Shown one piece after another: positions 35,272-43,833 of a stretch of 64,000 nt of DNA (position 1 is its first letter; every line of letters starts with the position of its first letter). Below the pieces are notes generated by a model, which saw only the letters and a list, made by a program, of their open reading frames with translations, did not search any database and had not been told where the DNA came from. The translations under genes were made by a program, and so were the position numbers. The stretch comes from Glycomyces luteolus (GTDB lineage: Bacteria > Actinomycetota > Actinomycetes > Mycobacteriales > Micromonosporaceae). Location of the stretch: the NCBI RefSeq assembly GCF_027622875.1, contig NZ_JAPZVP010000024.1, forward strand, positions 19,653-83,652, read 5' to 3'.

Positions 35272-37263
35272 GTGGATTCGAATCCGACTCGATCGCAATT
35301 GCGGATCGCGTTGCTGCCCATCGCGGTCGCCGCCGTTGCGCTGGCACCGCCACTGGCGACGACGGCCCTCGTCGGCGATTCGGGCTTCACGCAGGTCGGC
35401 CTCGGCTACCCGGGGTCGTTCACGGCGTTCACCGCCACCGTGCTCCAGTCGGTGGCGTTGCTCGCCTCGTGGTTGACCGTGGGCGGCCTGTGCGTCGTCA
35501 TGTTCCTGCTGCCGACTCGACGCACCCGGCCTCAGGCCGTCCATGATGGACTCGACCTGTCGATCGTCCGGAGGGCCGTGGTCGCGTGGGCCGTCTCCGC
35601 GGCAGCGATGGTGCCGGTCTCCGCGGCAGACGCCGGCGGTAAACCGCTTTCTGCCCTGGGCGATCGCGCAGGGCTGTCGTTCCTGTTGACTTCCACCGAC
35701 TTCCCGGTGGCGTGGATGATCTCGACAGCGGCGGCGGGACTCGCCGCCCTGCTACTGCGCCGAGCGTTCCTGTGGCGGCATCTCCTTGGGCCGCTCGCGC
35801 TCGCCGTGCTCGCGATCCTCGCTCCGGTCGTGGTGGGCGACATCCTGGTCGGGCCCGGACACGATCACGGCGGCGACGCCGGGACGGTCCAAGCCGTAGC
35901 CGAGGCCGTGCTCTTCGGCGCGGCGACCGTGCTGGCGCTGCGAGCCGCGAATGGGTCGCCGCCGCCGGTTCCCGCAGTGCGCCGGTTCGCTCTGGTCGGC
36001 GCCGCCGCACTGCCGCTGCTGGCGCTGTCGGCGGTCGTCCTGCTGCGGTTCAGGATGGCGGGCCTAGCTCCATTGTCGAATCCGACCGGGCGCTGGAGCC
36101 TCCTTGCGATCGCGAGCCTCGCGGTCACCGTCGCAGTGGTTGTGGCCCTGTCGCGTAGGCCCGAGGCCTGGTCCGGCCAGCTCTTCGCGGTCATCGCCCT
36201 CACCGGAGCCGTCACCGCCGCCGCCCACGGCTCGATGGGCCGCATTCCGCCGCCGCAATACTTCGTGCCGACCGAACTGATCGAGGTCTTCTTGGGCTAC
36301 ACCTTGCCCGATGCGCCCGACCTTGGAACGCTGCTGACCGCCTGGCGGCCGAACCTGCTGTTCACCGTCATCGCCGGAGCGGCGATCGTCGGCTACGGCG
36401 CCGCATGGATCCGCATCGCCAGATCCGGCGAGCGGTGGCCGGTCGGTCGCGGCATCGCCTGGATGCTCGGCTGGGCCACGGTCGTGTTCGCCACGAGTTC
36501 AGGCGTCGGCAAGTACGCCGGTGCCGACTTCGCTATCCACATGGTCATGCACATGGGACTGAACATGCTCGCGCCGATGCTCATGGCGCTCGGCGGGGTC
36601 GTGACGCTGGTGCTCAAAGCGGCCCGGCCCGCGGGCCGCGGCGAACCCGTCGGGGTGTACGAGTGGACCGGCGAACTCATGCGCTGGCGACCGGGAGCGG
36701 TGGCGTACCACCCGGTGCTGGTGTTCGTGCTCTTCATCAGCTCCTATTACGGGCTGTACCTGACGGAGCTGTTCGGGATCGCGATCCGGTTCCACTGGGC
36801 GCACCAGCTCATGAACGTGCACTTCCTGGTCACCGGCTACCTGTTCTACAGCCTCGCGGTCGGCGTCGACCGCGGGCCGCGCCAGCTGCCGCACATCGGC
36901 CGCCTCGGCTTCGTGTTCGCCTCGATGCCGTTCCACGCGTTCTTCGGCGTGGTCCTGATGTCGATGTCCACTGTCATCGCCGAGACCTTCTACCGCTACC
37001 TCGACCAGCCCTGGGCGACCGACCTGCCCGCCTCCCAGCGCGCCGGCGGCGGCATCGCCTGGGCAGGGGCCGAGATCCCACTGCTCATCCTCATCATCGC
37101 GCTGTCGCTGCAATGGGCCCGCAGCGACGAGCGGGAGGCGCTTCGCAAGGACCGGCACTACGACACCGGCCTGGACGACGAGTTCGAAGCGTACAACCGC
37201 ATGTTGAAGGCGCTCTCCGAGCGTCCCGGCGCGCCGGGCCCGCAGGAGACGCGATCCAGATGA
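35272..37263 (+). CDS. CopD - CtaG fusion membrane protein (copper / cytochrome oxidase assembly)
   Basis: The 663-residue protein has about 14-16 hydrophobic segments. The N-terminal half (to about residue 340) resembles CopD copper-resistance proteins; the C-terminal half is a caa3-type CtaG domain with repeated His/Met ligand positions (FAIHMVMHMGLNMLAPMLMA, HWAHQLMNVHFLVTGYLFY, PFHAFFGVVLMSM). The GTG start at 35272 follows GAGAGG. The same fusion is common in actinobacteria. It probably moves or delivers copper at the membrane for cytochrome c oxidase or detoxification. Its stop overlaps the copA start, so the two are coupled. Confidence 0.88.
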   Translation: MDSNPTRSQLRIALLPIAVAAVALAPPLATTALVGDSGFTQVGLGYPGSFTAFTATVLQSVALLASWLTVGGLCVVMFLLPTRRTRPQAVHDGLDLSIVRRAVVAWAVSAAAMVPVSAADAGGKPLSALGDRAGLSFLLTSTDFPVAWMISTAAAGLAALLLRRAFLWRHLLGPLALAVLAILAPVVVGDILVGPGHDHGGDAGTVQAVAEAVLFGAATVLALRAANGSPPPVPAVRRFALVGAAALPLLALSAVVLLRFRMAGLAPLSNPTGRWSLLAIASLAVTVAVVVALSRRPEAWSGQLFAVIALTGAVTAAAHGSMGRIPPPQYFVPTELIEVFLGYTLPDAPDLGTLLTAWRPNLLFTVIAGAAIVGYGAAWIRIARSGERWPVGRGIAWMLGWATVVFATSSGVGKYAGADFAIHMVMHMGLNMLAPMLMALGGVVTLVLKAARPAGRGEPVGVYEWTGELMRWRPGAVAYHPVLVFVLFISSYYGLYLTELFGIAIRFHWAHQLMNVHFLVTGYLFYSLAVGVDRGPRQLPHIGRLGFVFASMPFHAFFGVVLMSMSTVIAETFYRYLDQPWATDLPASQRAGGGIAWAGAEIPLLILIIALSLQWARSDEREALRKDRHYDTGLDDEFEAYNRMLKALSERPGAPGPQETRSR

Positions 37264-39533
37264 CCGTCACAGAAACCGCCCCCGAGCGGACGGCGACTTC
37301 ATTCGACCTCGACATCGAAGGCATGACCTGCGCGGCCTGCGCGGGCCGAGTGGAGAAGGCGCTCAACCGCCTCCCCGGTGTCACGGCGACGGTGAACTTC
37401 GCCGCCGAGCGCGCCACGATCACGGGCGTCGCGGACGCAACGCAGGCCGTCGCCGCCGTCGAACGCGCCGGATACCGCGCGCAGCCCGTCGGCGCAGACC
37501 AGGGGCGTTCCCGCACCGTGGCCTTCGACCGAATCAGCTCACTGCGGCGGCGATTGACGGTAGCGGCGCTCCTGACCGTGCCGCTCATGGACGCCACGAT
37601 CGTCCTCGCCCTAGTCCCCGGCCTGCGCTTCCCAGGCTGGGAGTGGGCGTGCGTACTCCTGGCGGTGCCGATCGTGACCTGGGCCGCCGCACCCTTCCAC
37701 CGGGCGACGTGGAACAACCTGCGCCACGGCGCGGTCACCATGGACACCCTCGTCTCGCTCGGCATCGCCGTCGCGTTCGGCTGGGCGGTGGCCTCGATCC
37801 TCTGGGGCGGCTACGACGGCGGGCGATGGCTCGGGTTCGGCGTGGCACCCGGTGGCGCGCACGCGATCTACCTCGACGTGGCCGCCGGAATGACCACGTT
37901 CCAGCTCGCCGGCCGCTACTTCGAGGCGAAGGCCCGGCGCCGCGCCGCCGACGTACTGGAAGCGCTGCGGGCCCTCGAAAGTCCCACGGCACGGCTGCTG
38001 CGCGACGGCGAGGAGCTGATCGTGCCGACCGCCGAGCTGCAGATCGGGGACCGCGTCCAGGTGTTCGCCGGTGAGGCGATCCCCACCGACGGCACGGTGG
38101 TCGCGGGCCGGTCCGCGATCGACACGAGCGCCATGACAGGCGAACCGGTCCCGCGCGAAGCCTCCATTGGGGACGCGGTGATCGGGGCGACCGTCAGCAC
38201 CGACGGCATGATCACCGTCGAGGTCGGTGCCACGAGAGCGGCCACGCAGCTGTCGCGGATGGCCGCGATCGCCGAGCGGGCGCAGGAGCGCAAGGCCCGC
38301 GTGCAGCGCCTCGCCGACCGCGTGGTGGCGGTGTTCGTGCCCGCGGTCATCGCGATCGCCCTCGTGACCGGACTCGCGTGGGTCTTCGCCGGCGGTGTCG
38401 GCGGTGAGGCAGTGAGCGCAGCGATCGCGGTGCTCATCATCGCATGCCCGTGCGCGCTCGGCCTCGCCACGCCCACCGCCCTCATGGTCGGCATCGGCCG
38501 CGGCGCCCAGCTCGGCATCCTCATGAAGGGCCAGGACGCATTGGAGGCCTCGGGCCACATCGACACGGTCGTGCTCGACAAGACCGGCACGCTGACCGAC
38601 GGCCGGATGACCGTCCGCACCGTCGCGATGGTCGGATCCCTCAGCGAGCCAAGGGTGCTCGCGTTCGCGGCGGCGGTCGAGCGGCCCGCTTCGCACGCGG
38701 TCGCCCGAGCCGTGGTCGAGCGTGCGGCAGCGTCCGGCCTGGCGATCGGCGAGGTCGAGGATTTCGCGCTGATGCCGGGCCTCGGGGCCCACGGCGTCGT
38801 GGACGGCCGTGAGGTCCTCGTCGGCAACGAGTCTCTTTTGCATGACCGAGGCGTCGAGATCACCACTGCCGCCCGGAAGGCCGCCGACCGCGTCGGATCG
38901 GACGGCGAAACGCTCATGATGGTCGCCGTGGCTGGTCGGCTCGAAGCCGTGTTCGGGCTGGCCGACTCCATCAAGGACTCCGCCGCCGAGGCTGTGGCGC
39001 AATTGCAGGCGCTCGGGCTGCGCACGATACTGCTCACCGGCGACGGCCCCGCCGCGGGCCGCGCGGTCGCCGACCGTCTCGACATCGCCGAGGTCCTCGC
39101 GGGGATCCTGCCCGCTGACAAGGCCGCTGCCGTTGCGACGCTTCAGGAAGAGGGATGCAAGGTCGCCATGGTCGGCGACGGCGTCAACGACGCGGCGGCG
39201 CTGGCCCAAGCCGACCTCGGGCTGGCGCTCTCCTCGGGCACCGACATCGCGCTCCAGTCCGCCGACATCATCCTGGTCCGCGACGACCTGTCCGCGGTGC
39301 CCGACGCCATCCGGCTCTCCCGTCGGATCCTCCGCATCATCAAGGGAAACCTGGTGTGGGCCTTCGGATACAACGTCGCCGCCATCCCCATCGCCGCGCT
39401 CGGCCTGCTCAACCCGCTCATCGCCGCCGCCGCGATGTCGCTGTCGTCGATGTTCGTGGTCCACAACAGCCTGCGGCTGCGCCGATTCTCCGCCAGTGGA
39501 CGGCGAAGCATCGAGTACCGGGCCGGAAGCTGA
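37260..39533 (+). CDS. copA: Copper-type P1B ATPase (CopA/CtpV-like)
   Basis: The 757-residue pump has an N-terminal heavy-metal domain (GMTCAACAGRVE, Cys24/Cys27), the transmembrane CPC in IIACPCALGLATP, phosphorylation motif DKTGTLTDG, TGE equivalent AMTGEPVPRE, the HP-motif variant RPASHAVA, and GDGVNDAAAL. CPC with downstream YN and MSxSS (FGYNVAAIP, AAMSLSSMF) indicates Cu(I) export. ATG 37260 overlaps the TGA of the CopD-CtaG gene; earlier in-frame starts would lie inside that gene. It removes cytoplasmic copper or loads exported cuproenzymes. Confidence 0.93.
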   Translation: MTVTETAPERTATSFDLDIEGMTCAACAGRVEKALNRLPGVTATVNFAAERATITGVADATQAVAAVERAGYRAQPVGADQGRSRTVAFDRISSLRRRLTVAALLTVPLMDATIVLALVPGLRFPGWEWACVLLAVPIVTWAAAPFHRATWNNLRHGAVTMDTLVSLGIAVAFGWAVASILWGGYDGGRWLGFGVAPGGAHAIYLDVAAGMTTFQLAGRYFEAKARRRAADVLEALRALESPTARLLRDGEELIVPTAELQIGDRVQVFAGEAIPTDGTVVAGRSAIDTSAMTGEPVPREASIGDAVIGATVSTDGMITVEVGATRAATQLSRMAAIAERAQERKARVQRLADRVVAVFVPAVIAIALVTGLAWVFAGGVGGEAVSAAIAVLIIACPCALGLATPTALMVGIGRGAQLGILMKGQDALEASGHIDTVVLDKTGTLTDGRMTVRTVAMVGSLSEPRVLAFAAAVERPASHAVARAVVERAAASGLAIGEVEDFALMPGLGAHGVVDGREVLVGNESLLHDRGVEITTAARKAADRVGSDGETLMMVAVAGRLEAVFGLADSIKDSAAEAVAQLQALGLRTILLTGDGPAAGRAVADRLDIAEVLAGILPADKAAAVATLQEEGCKVAMVGDGVNDAAALAQADLGLALSSGTDIALQSADIILVRDDLSAVPDAIRLSRRILRIIKGNLVWAFGYNVAAIPIAALGLLNPLIAAAAMSLSSMFVVHNSLRLRRFSASGRRSIEYRAGS

Positions 39534-39569
39534 GGTGTGGCCCGTCGGTTCAGGCGGCCCGCGAGATTG

Positions 39570-39592
39570 TTATTCTACAAACTGTAGAATAA
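39570..39592. promoter_or_regulatory. Perfect palindromic operator before the FecCD-type importer
   Basis: Arms TTATTCTACA (39570-39579) and TGTAGAATAA (39583-39592) are exact complements around AAC. The core TACA-N3-TGTA resembles BlaI/CopY-type operators (TACA-N2-TGTA). It lies 23 bp before the ATG of the binding-protein gene. Confidence 0.7.
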
Positions 39593-39615
39593 TGACACCG
39601 ATAGGAAGATCCTCC

Positions 39616-40701
39616 ATGCCGCATGCCCCCACAAGCTGCTTCCTCGCGGCCCTTTGCACCGCGGCGGCGCTCGCCGCCGTGGCCGCCTGCTCCGAAACGG
39701 ACGCCTCGACCAGCGCAGCCGACGACGGCACCGGAGTCGGAGGCGGCGCCACCGAGTACCCGCTCACGATCGACAACTGCGGCCGCGAAGTGACCTTCGA
39801 GGCGCCGCCGGAGAACGTGGTGATCATGAACGGCGCCTCGGTCGGCGAGGTCGAGTCGTTCCTCGTGCTCGGCGTGGAGGACGCGATCCTCGCCAACGCC
39901 CAGTCGTACGGGATCTCCGAGGACCCCGCGATGGTCGAGCGGATCGCCGCGCTGCCCGACGGCGGCCTCACCCTCAACGAGAACTTCGACGTCCCCGCCG
40001 AGCAGCTGCTCGCGCTCGAACCCGACCTCGTCATCTCCACCGCCGCCGGCGGATTCGACCCCGCCTACGGCTTCGCCCCCCGCGACGAGCTCGCCGCGAT
40101 CGGCGCGAACTCCCTCATCACCCCCGCCAACTGCGCGCTCGGGGCGACCGACGCCACCGCCGAGCAGCAGGAGGCGTTCGCGAACGCGAGCGTCGAAGAC
40201 TCCTACGCCCTCCTGCGAGTGCTCGGCAGGGTCTTCGACGTCCAGGACAAGGCCGAGGAGGTCGTGGCCGACATGACCGCCCGCATCGACGCGGTCGAAG
40301 CGGCGGTCGAAGGCACCGAACGGCCCACCGCGCTCATCGTCTACCCCGGCATGTCCATGATGAACGCCAACGGTCTGCCCGCTGTTATGGCCGGCGGCAT
40401 CTTCGACGACGTGCTCCACCGCGCCGGCACCCTCAACTCGTTCGCCGACGACGCCGACGTCACCGCCTCGCTGAGCCAGGAGCAGCTGGCCGCCGCCGAC
40501 GTCGACCTGCTGGTCGTCGGCGGGTTCACGCCGGGCGAGGATCTGGACGCCGAAGCGCAGGCACTGTTCGAGGCCTACCCGGACTGGGCGGCGAGTCGGA
40601 CCGGCAGTTACGTGACCGTGTCCGATGGGGTCTATCTGGGACCGCTGAACGCCCTGGCCATCGAGAAGATCGCCCAGAGTGCACACCCTGACCGCCTCTG
40701 A
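39616..40701 (+). CDS. Fe/siderophore (BtuF/FepB-type) ABC binding lipoprotein
   Basis: The 361-residue protein has a lipoprotein signal (hydrophobic core, lipobox AAVAAC) and a class III binding fold: PLTIDNCGREVTFEAPPENV, two lobes linked by a long helix, and EQLLALEPDLVISTAA. AGGA lies 8 nt before ATG 39616. It is the first gene of an importer operon. The ligand is not predictable: iron-siderophores, haem and cobalamin all use this fold; the operator shared with the copper genes makes a copper-chelator also thinkable. Confidence 0.88.
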   Translation: MPHAPTSCFLAALCTAAALAAVAACSETDASTSAADDGTGVGGGATEYPLTIDNCGREVTFEAPPENVVIMNGASVGEVESFLVLGVEDAILANAQSYGISEDPAMVERIAALPDGGLTLNENFDVPAEQLLALEPDLVISTAAGGFDPAYGFAPRDELAAIGANSLITPANCALGATDATAEQQEAFANASVEDSYALLRVLGRVFDVQDKAEEVVADMTARIDAVEAAVEGTERPTALIVYPGMSMMNANGLPAVMAGGIFDDVLHRAGTLNSFADDADVTASLSQEQLAAADVDLLVVGGFTPGEDLDAEAQALFEAYPDWAASRTGSYVTVSDGVYLGPLNALAIEKIAQSAHPDRL

Positions 40702-41743
40702 GAGCCTGGCGCGCCTGCGGCGCGGCGACCGACGCCGTCGCGTCGCGGCGCTCACCGCGCTCGGGGCGGCCCTGCTCGTTCTGGCCGTGCTCGGCGTCGC
40801 CGTCGGGTCCGTCCCGGTTGCACCCGACCGGATCTGGGCCGTGCTCGCCGCCAAGGCGGGCCTCGGCAGCGATGCGACGACGCTGGAATCCACCATCGTC
40901 TGGACACTGCGCCTGCCACGGGTGGCGATGGCCGTCGTCGTCGGCGCGACGCTGTCGCTCGCCGGGGCGGCCCTCCAAGCGCTCGTCCGCAACCCGCTCG
41001 CCGACCCGTACGTCCTCGGCGTCTCCTCGGGCGCGTCGCTCGGCGCGGTGGCTGTGATGACGTTGGGCGCGGCATCCCTTGGGGGCCTGTCCGTTCCGGG
41101 CGCGGCCTTCCTCGCCGCCGCCGTCGTTCTGGCCGTGGTCTACGCTTTCGCGCAGCGCGCGGGCTCGTTCACGGATGCGCGCCTCGTGCTCGCCGGCGTC
41201 GCGCTCGGATACGTCGCGATGGCCGCCACCAGTTTCCTCCAGTTGCTGGCCGAACCGGCGGAGCTGCGCGGCATCATGTTCTGGACCATGGGGAGCCTCG
41301 CCGGCGCCCGCTGGGAGGCCCTGCCGATTCCGGTCGTCACACTCATCGCGGTCGGCGCGTGGCTGCTCGCGCAGGGGCACCCGCTCAATGCGCTCGCGCT
41401 CGGGGACGACGATGCGATCGCCGTGGGCGTGGACCTCAAACGCATGCGGCTCGGGCTGCTCGCCGCCTCAGCGGTGCTGACCGCGGTCGCCGTCAGCGTC
41501 GCCGGGGGGATCGGCTTCATCGGGCTCATCGTTCCGCACATCATGCGCTTGGCGGTGGGCGCCGACCACCGGATCCTCCTGCCCGCGTCCGCGCTCGGCG
41601 GTGCCGTCATGCTGGTCGGGGTCGATCTCATCGCGCGCACCGTCGGCAGCCCGAACGAGTACCCGGTCACGATCTTCACCGCGCTCATCGGCGGGCCGTT
41701 CTTCCTGTGGCTCATGCGCGCCCGCGACAAGGAGGCGATGTGA
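40679..41743 (+). CDS. FecCD-family ABC importer permease
   Basis: The 354-residue protein has about ten membrane helices and FecCD motifs: LRLPRVAMAVVVGATLSLAG, NPLADPYVLGVSSGASLGA, and near the end GFIGLIVPHIMRLAVGADHR. GTG 40679 overlaps the preceding gene by 23 nt. It forms the homodimeric channel of the importer. Confidence 0.94.
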   Translation: MHTLTASESLARLRRGDRRRRVAALTALGAALLVLAVLGVAVGSVPVAPDRIWAVLAAKAGLGSDATTLESTIVWTLRLPRVAMAVVVGATLSLAGAALQALVRNPLADPYVLGVSSGASLGAVAVMTLGAASLGGLSVPGAAFLAAAVVLAVVYAFAQRAGSFTDARLVLAGVALGYVAMAATSFLQLLAEPAELRGIMFWTMGSLAGARWEALPIPVVTLIAVGAWLLAQGHPLNALALGDDDAIAVGVDLKRMRLGLLAASAVLTAVAVSVAGGIGFIGLIVPHIMRLAVGADHRILLPASALGGAVMLVGVDLIARTVGSPNEYPVTIFTALIGGPFFLWLMRARDKEAM

Positions 41744-42501
41744 GGGTCGTCATCCGCGACGTCACCGTCGCCTTCGGCCGCACCGAGGTGCTGCGCGAGG
41801 TCGACCTGGACGTGCCGGACGGGTCGATGACGGCGATCGTCGGCCCGAACGGCTCGGGGAAGTCGACGCTGCTGCGCGTGATCTACGGCGGGCTGCGCCC
41901 CGACCGCGGCACGGTCCATATCGGTGACACGGACGTGCTCGCTGCCTCACCGAGGCGCGTCGCCGCCCTGCGCGGCGTCGTGCCGCAGCAGCAGCCGGCC
42001 GCCGGCGGCCTGCGCGTCGCCGACGTGGTCGCCACAGCCCGACAGCACCGCTGGTACGAACGGGAGACGGCCGCCGACGTCGACGCGATCGGCTCGGCCA
42101 TGAAACGGTGCGGAGCCGCACACCTCCTGCACCGGCGCTTCGACTCGCTCTCCGGAGGTGAGCGCCAGCGCGTCCTCCTGGCGCGCGCCCTCGCGCAGGG
42201 CGCACCGGTGCTTCTCCTCGACGAACCGACCAATCACCTCGACCCGGGTGCGCAGCTCGAACTGCTCGCCATCGTCCGCTCCCTTGAAACGACGCGGATC
42301 ATCGTGCTGCACGATCTCGACCACGCACTGACGCACGCCGATCAGGTCACCGTCCTCCATGAGGGACGAGTGCTGGCCTCGGGCGAGCCCGAGCAGGCGC
42401 TGTCGCCCGGGACCGTGCGGGCGGCCTTTGGCCTGCACTCGGCGATCGCGCCGCATCCGCTCACCGGCCGCCCGCATTTGACGTGCGCGCTGCCGGAATG
42501 A
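41740..42501 (+). CDS. FecE/FepC-type ABC importer ATPase
   Basis: The 253-residue ATPase has Walker A VGPNGSGKST (35-43), Q-loop VVPQQQPA, signature LSGGERQRVLLARAL, Walker B VLLLDEPTNHLD and H-loop VLHDLDHAL. GTG 41740 overlaps the permease stop (GTGA). The last codons lie in a 58-nt sequence repeated at 52818-52875. Confidence 0.93.
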   Translation: MRVVIRDVTVAFGRTEVLREVDLDVPDGSMTAIVGPNGSGKSTLLRVIYGGLRPDRGTVHIGDTDVLAASPRRVAALRGVVPQQQPAAGGLRVADVVATARQHRWYERETAADVDAIGSAMKRCGAAHLLHRRFDSLSGGERQRVLLARALAQGAPVLLLDEPTNHLDPGAQLELLAIVRSLETTRIIVLHDLDHALTHADQVTVLHEGRVLASGEPEQALSPGTVRAAFGLHSAIAPHPLTGRPHLTCALPE

Positions 42502-42528
42502 CGTATTCGCAAGGGCCGCACCGAAGCG
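42471..42528 (+). repeat. 58-nt repeat, left copy
   Basis: Matches 52818-52875 at 53 of 58 positions in direct orientation, all differences being transitions; the core TGCGCGCTGCCGGAA and GACGTATTCGCAAG are shared. The left copy includes the last codons and stop of the ABC ATPase gene. The two copies bracket the LacI-to-beta-helix cassette. Confidence 0.75.
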
Positions 42529-42618
42529 TGCTTGGGGTCGGTTGGAGGTGCAGGCGTTCGCTGGTAGCGGCAATGCACGGCGAGACGGTCCCACCGTCGA
42601 CAACGCCGCTGCAGCGGA

Positions 42619-43650
42619 TCATCCGAGCCGCCGGGGAGTCTGGTCCCGCCGAGCGGTCGACTCCCTCCAGAGCAGACGGCTGACCGGTCCGGGCGATGGT
42701 GCCAGGTCTCGTCCGGTGACGGCCTTGACAAGCCGGACCATGCCATTGCGTCCGACGCCTTCGAGGTCGAGTTCGACCGAAGTGAGTGCGGGCGTGAGGA
42801 ACCGTCCGAACTCGGTGTCGTCCCAGCCGGTGACGCTGAGGTCCCGCGGGATCTCCAGCCCGTGTTCACTCGCCCAGCGCATCACTCCGACGGCGACCAT
42901 GTCGTTGCCGGCGATGACGGCCGTGGGCAGGGCCCCGTGCGGCAGCGCCCGCATGGCGTCGAATCCGGACCGGGCCGTCCAGTCGCCCTCGAATACGCCG
43001 GCCGACTCGACTCCCAAGCGGTCGACGGCTTCCAGGTAGGCGTCCTTTCTGGCTCGTGCCGACGCGTATTTCAGATCCCCGGCGACATGGTAGAAGCGCC
43101 GGTGACCCAGACCCGAGAGACGTTCGATCATGTCGCGCACCGGTGCGGCGTCGATCAGTTCGCCGACGCTGCGCATCTCGTCGTCGAAGTCGGCCGAGAC
43201 GACGATGGCCGCGCCGTTCCCGAGCCGACCCTGCGCCGACGGCGCGATGGGGGCCAGTGTCAGAATGCCCTCGACCTGGCCGGAGTCGGCGAGCTCCAAG
43301 AGCCGCTCGGTCCGGGCGTCGATGCCGCCTCCGAAGCTGACCAACTCCAGCGAGTATCCGGCCTCGTGCGCGGCCTCGGTCGCCCCGGAGAGGATGCGCG
43401 TGGGGTTGCTCGCGACCAGCTCGGGCATCACGATCGCGAGACGGCCGGTGCGCCGCGTGTTCAGGTACCTCGCGACCAGGTTCGGCCGGTAGTCCAGTTC
43501 GCTGACGGCCGCGTCAATGCGGGCGAGGGTCTGCGGTTTCAGGCCCTCCCTTGATCGCAGGTACCGGGACACGGTCTGATGCGAGACGTCCGCCAGCCGG
43601 GCCACTTCCCTGATCGTCGGTCGCCGGGGGTCCTCAGGGCGTTCGGTCAT
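42619..43650 (-). CDS. LacI-family repressor of the sugar cassette
   Basis: The 343-residue protein has an N-terminal LacI HTH (TIREVARLADVSHQTVSRYL), hinge helix with NLVARYLNTRRTG, and a periplasmic-binding-like effector domain. AAGGAA precedes ATG 43650. It is divergent from an ABC sugar-import operon whose promoter contains two copies of a palindrome of LacI-operator type, so it probably represses that operon and responds to its sugar. Confidence 0.93.
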   Translation of the reverse strand: MTERPEDPRRPTIREVARLADVSHQTVSRYLRSREGLKPQTLARIDAAVSELDYRPNLVARYLNTRRTGRLAIVMPELVASNPTRILSGATEAAHEAGYSLELVSFGGGIDARTERLLELADSGQVEGILTLAPIAPSAQGRLGNGAAIVVSADFDDEMRSVGELIDAAPVRDMIERLSGLGHRRFYHVAGDLKYASARARKDAYLEAVDRLGVESAGVFEGDWTARSGFDAMRALPHGALPTAVIAGNDMVAVGVMRWASEHGLEIPRDLSVTGWDDTEFGRFLTPALTSVELDLEGVGRNGMVRLVKAVTGRDLAPSPGPVSRLLWRESTARRDQTPRRLG

Positions 43651-43684
43651 CGACAGATTCCTTCCACTGACTCAGATGAATATC

Positions 43685-43744
43685 TTGACACAATAGTGAC
43701 CGGTCACTATGTTGAAGCCCATCACGAAATAGTGACCGGTCACT
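43685..43744 (+). promoter_or_regulatory. Promoter with two LacI operators for the sugar importer operon
   Basis: TTGACA (43685-43690), then 17 nt, then TATGTT (43708-43713). Operator 1, the palindrome ATAGTGACCGGTCACTAT (43693-43710), fills the spacer. Operator 2, AGTGACCGGTCACT (43731-43744), lies downstream. The centre CCGG fits LacI/GalR sites. The centres are 36 bp apart. Confidence 0.8.
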
Positions 43745-43770
43745 CTGAGGTTCGATGCAAAGGAGCGTCA

Positions 43771-43833
43771 ATGCCAGATCCCCTAGCCGCCCCCGGCCGG
43801 GCCGCGGCGAGCCGCAGGCGGGACGATCCATGA
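43771..43833 (+). CDS. Leader peptide ORF coupled to the sugar permease gene
   Basis: A 20-codon ORF (MPDPLAAPGRAAASRRRDDP) has the best ribosome site of this operon (AAAGGAG, 7 nt upstream of ATG 43771). Its TGA overlaps the ATG (43830) of the permease gene, which itself has only a weak site. It probably couples translation of the permease to the leader. Alternatively the permease could start elsewhere, but no in-frame start has a good site. Confidence 0.5.
   Translation: MPDPLAAPGRAAASRRRDDP

Noticed and set aside
36405..37259. Extending the copper ATPase upstream to 36405
   Set aside because: That stretch lies in another frame of the CopD-CtaG gene; the overlapping ATGA start at 37260 begins directly before the heavy-metal domain.
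37611..39464. A 617-codon minus-strand open frame
   Set aside because: Antisense shadow of the copper ATPase gene; composition rich in Arg, Gly, Asp and His without domains.
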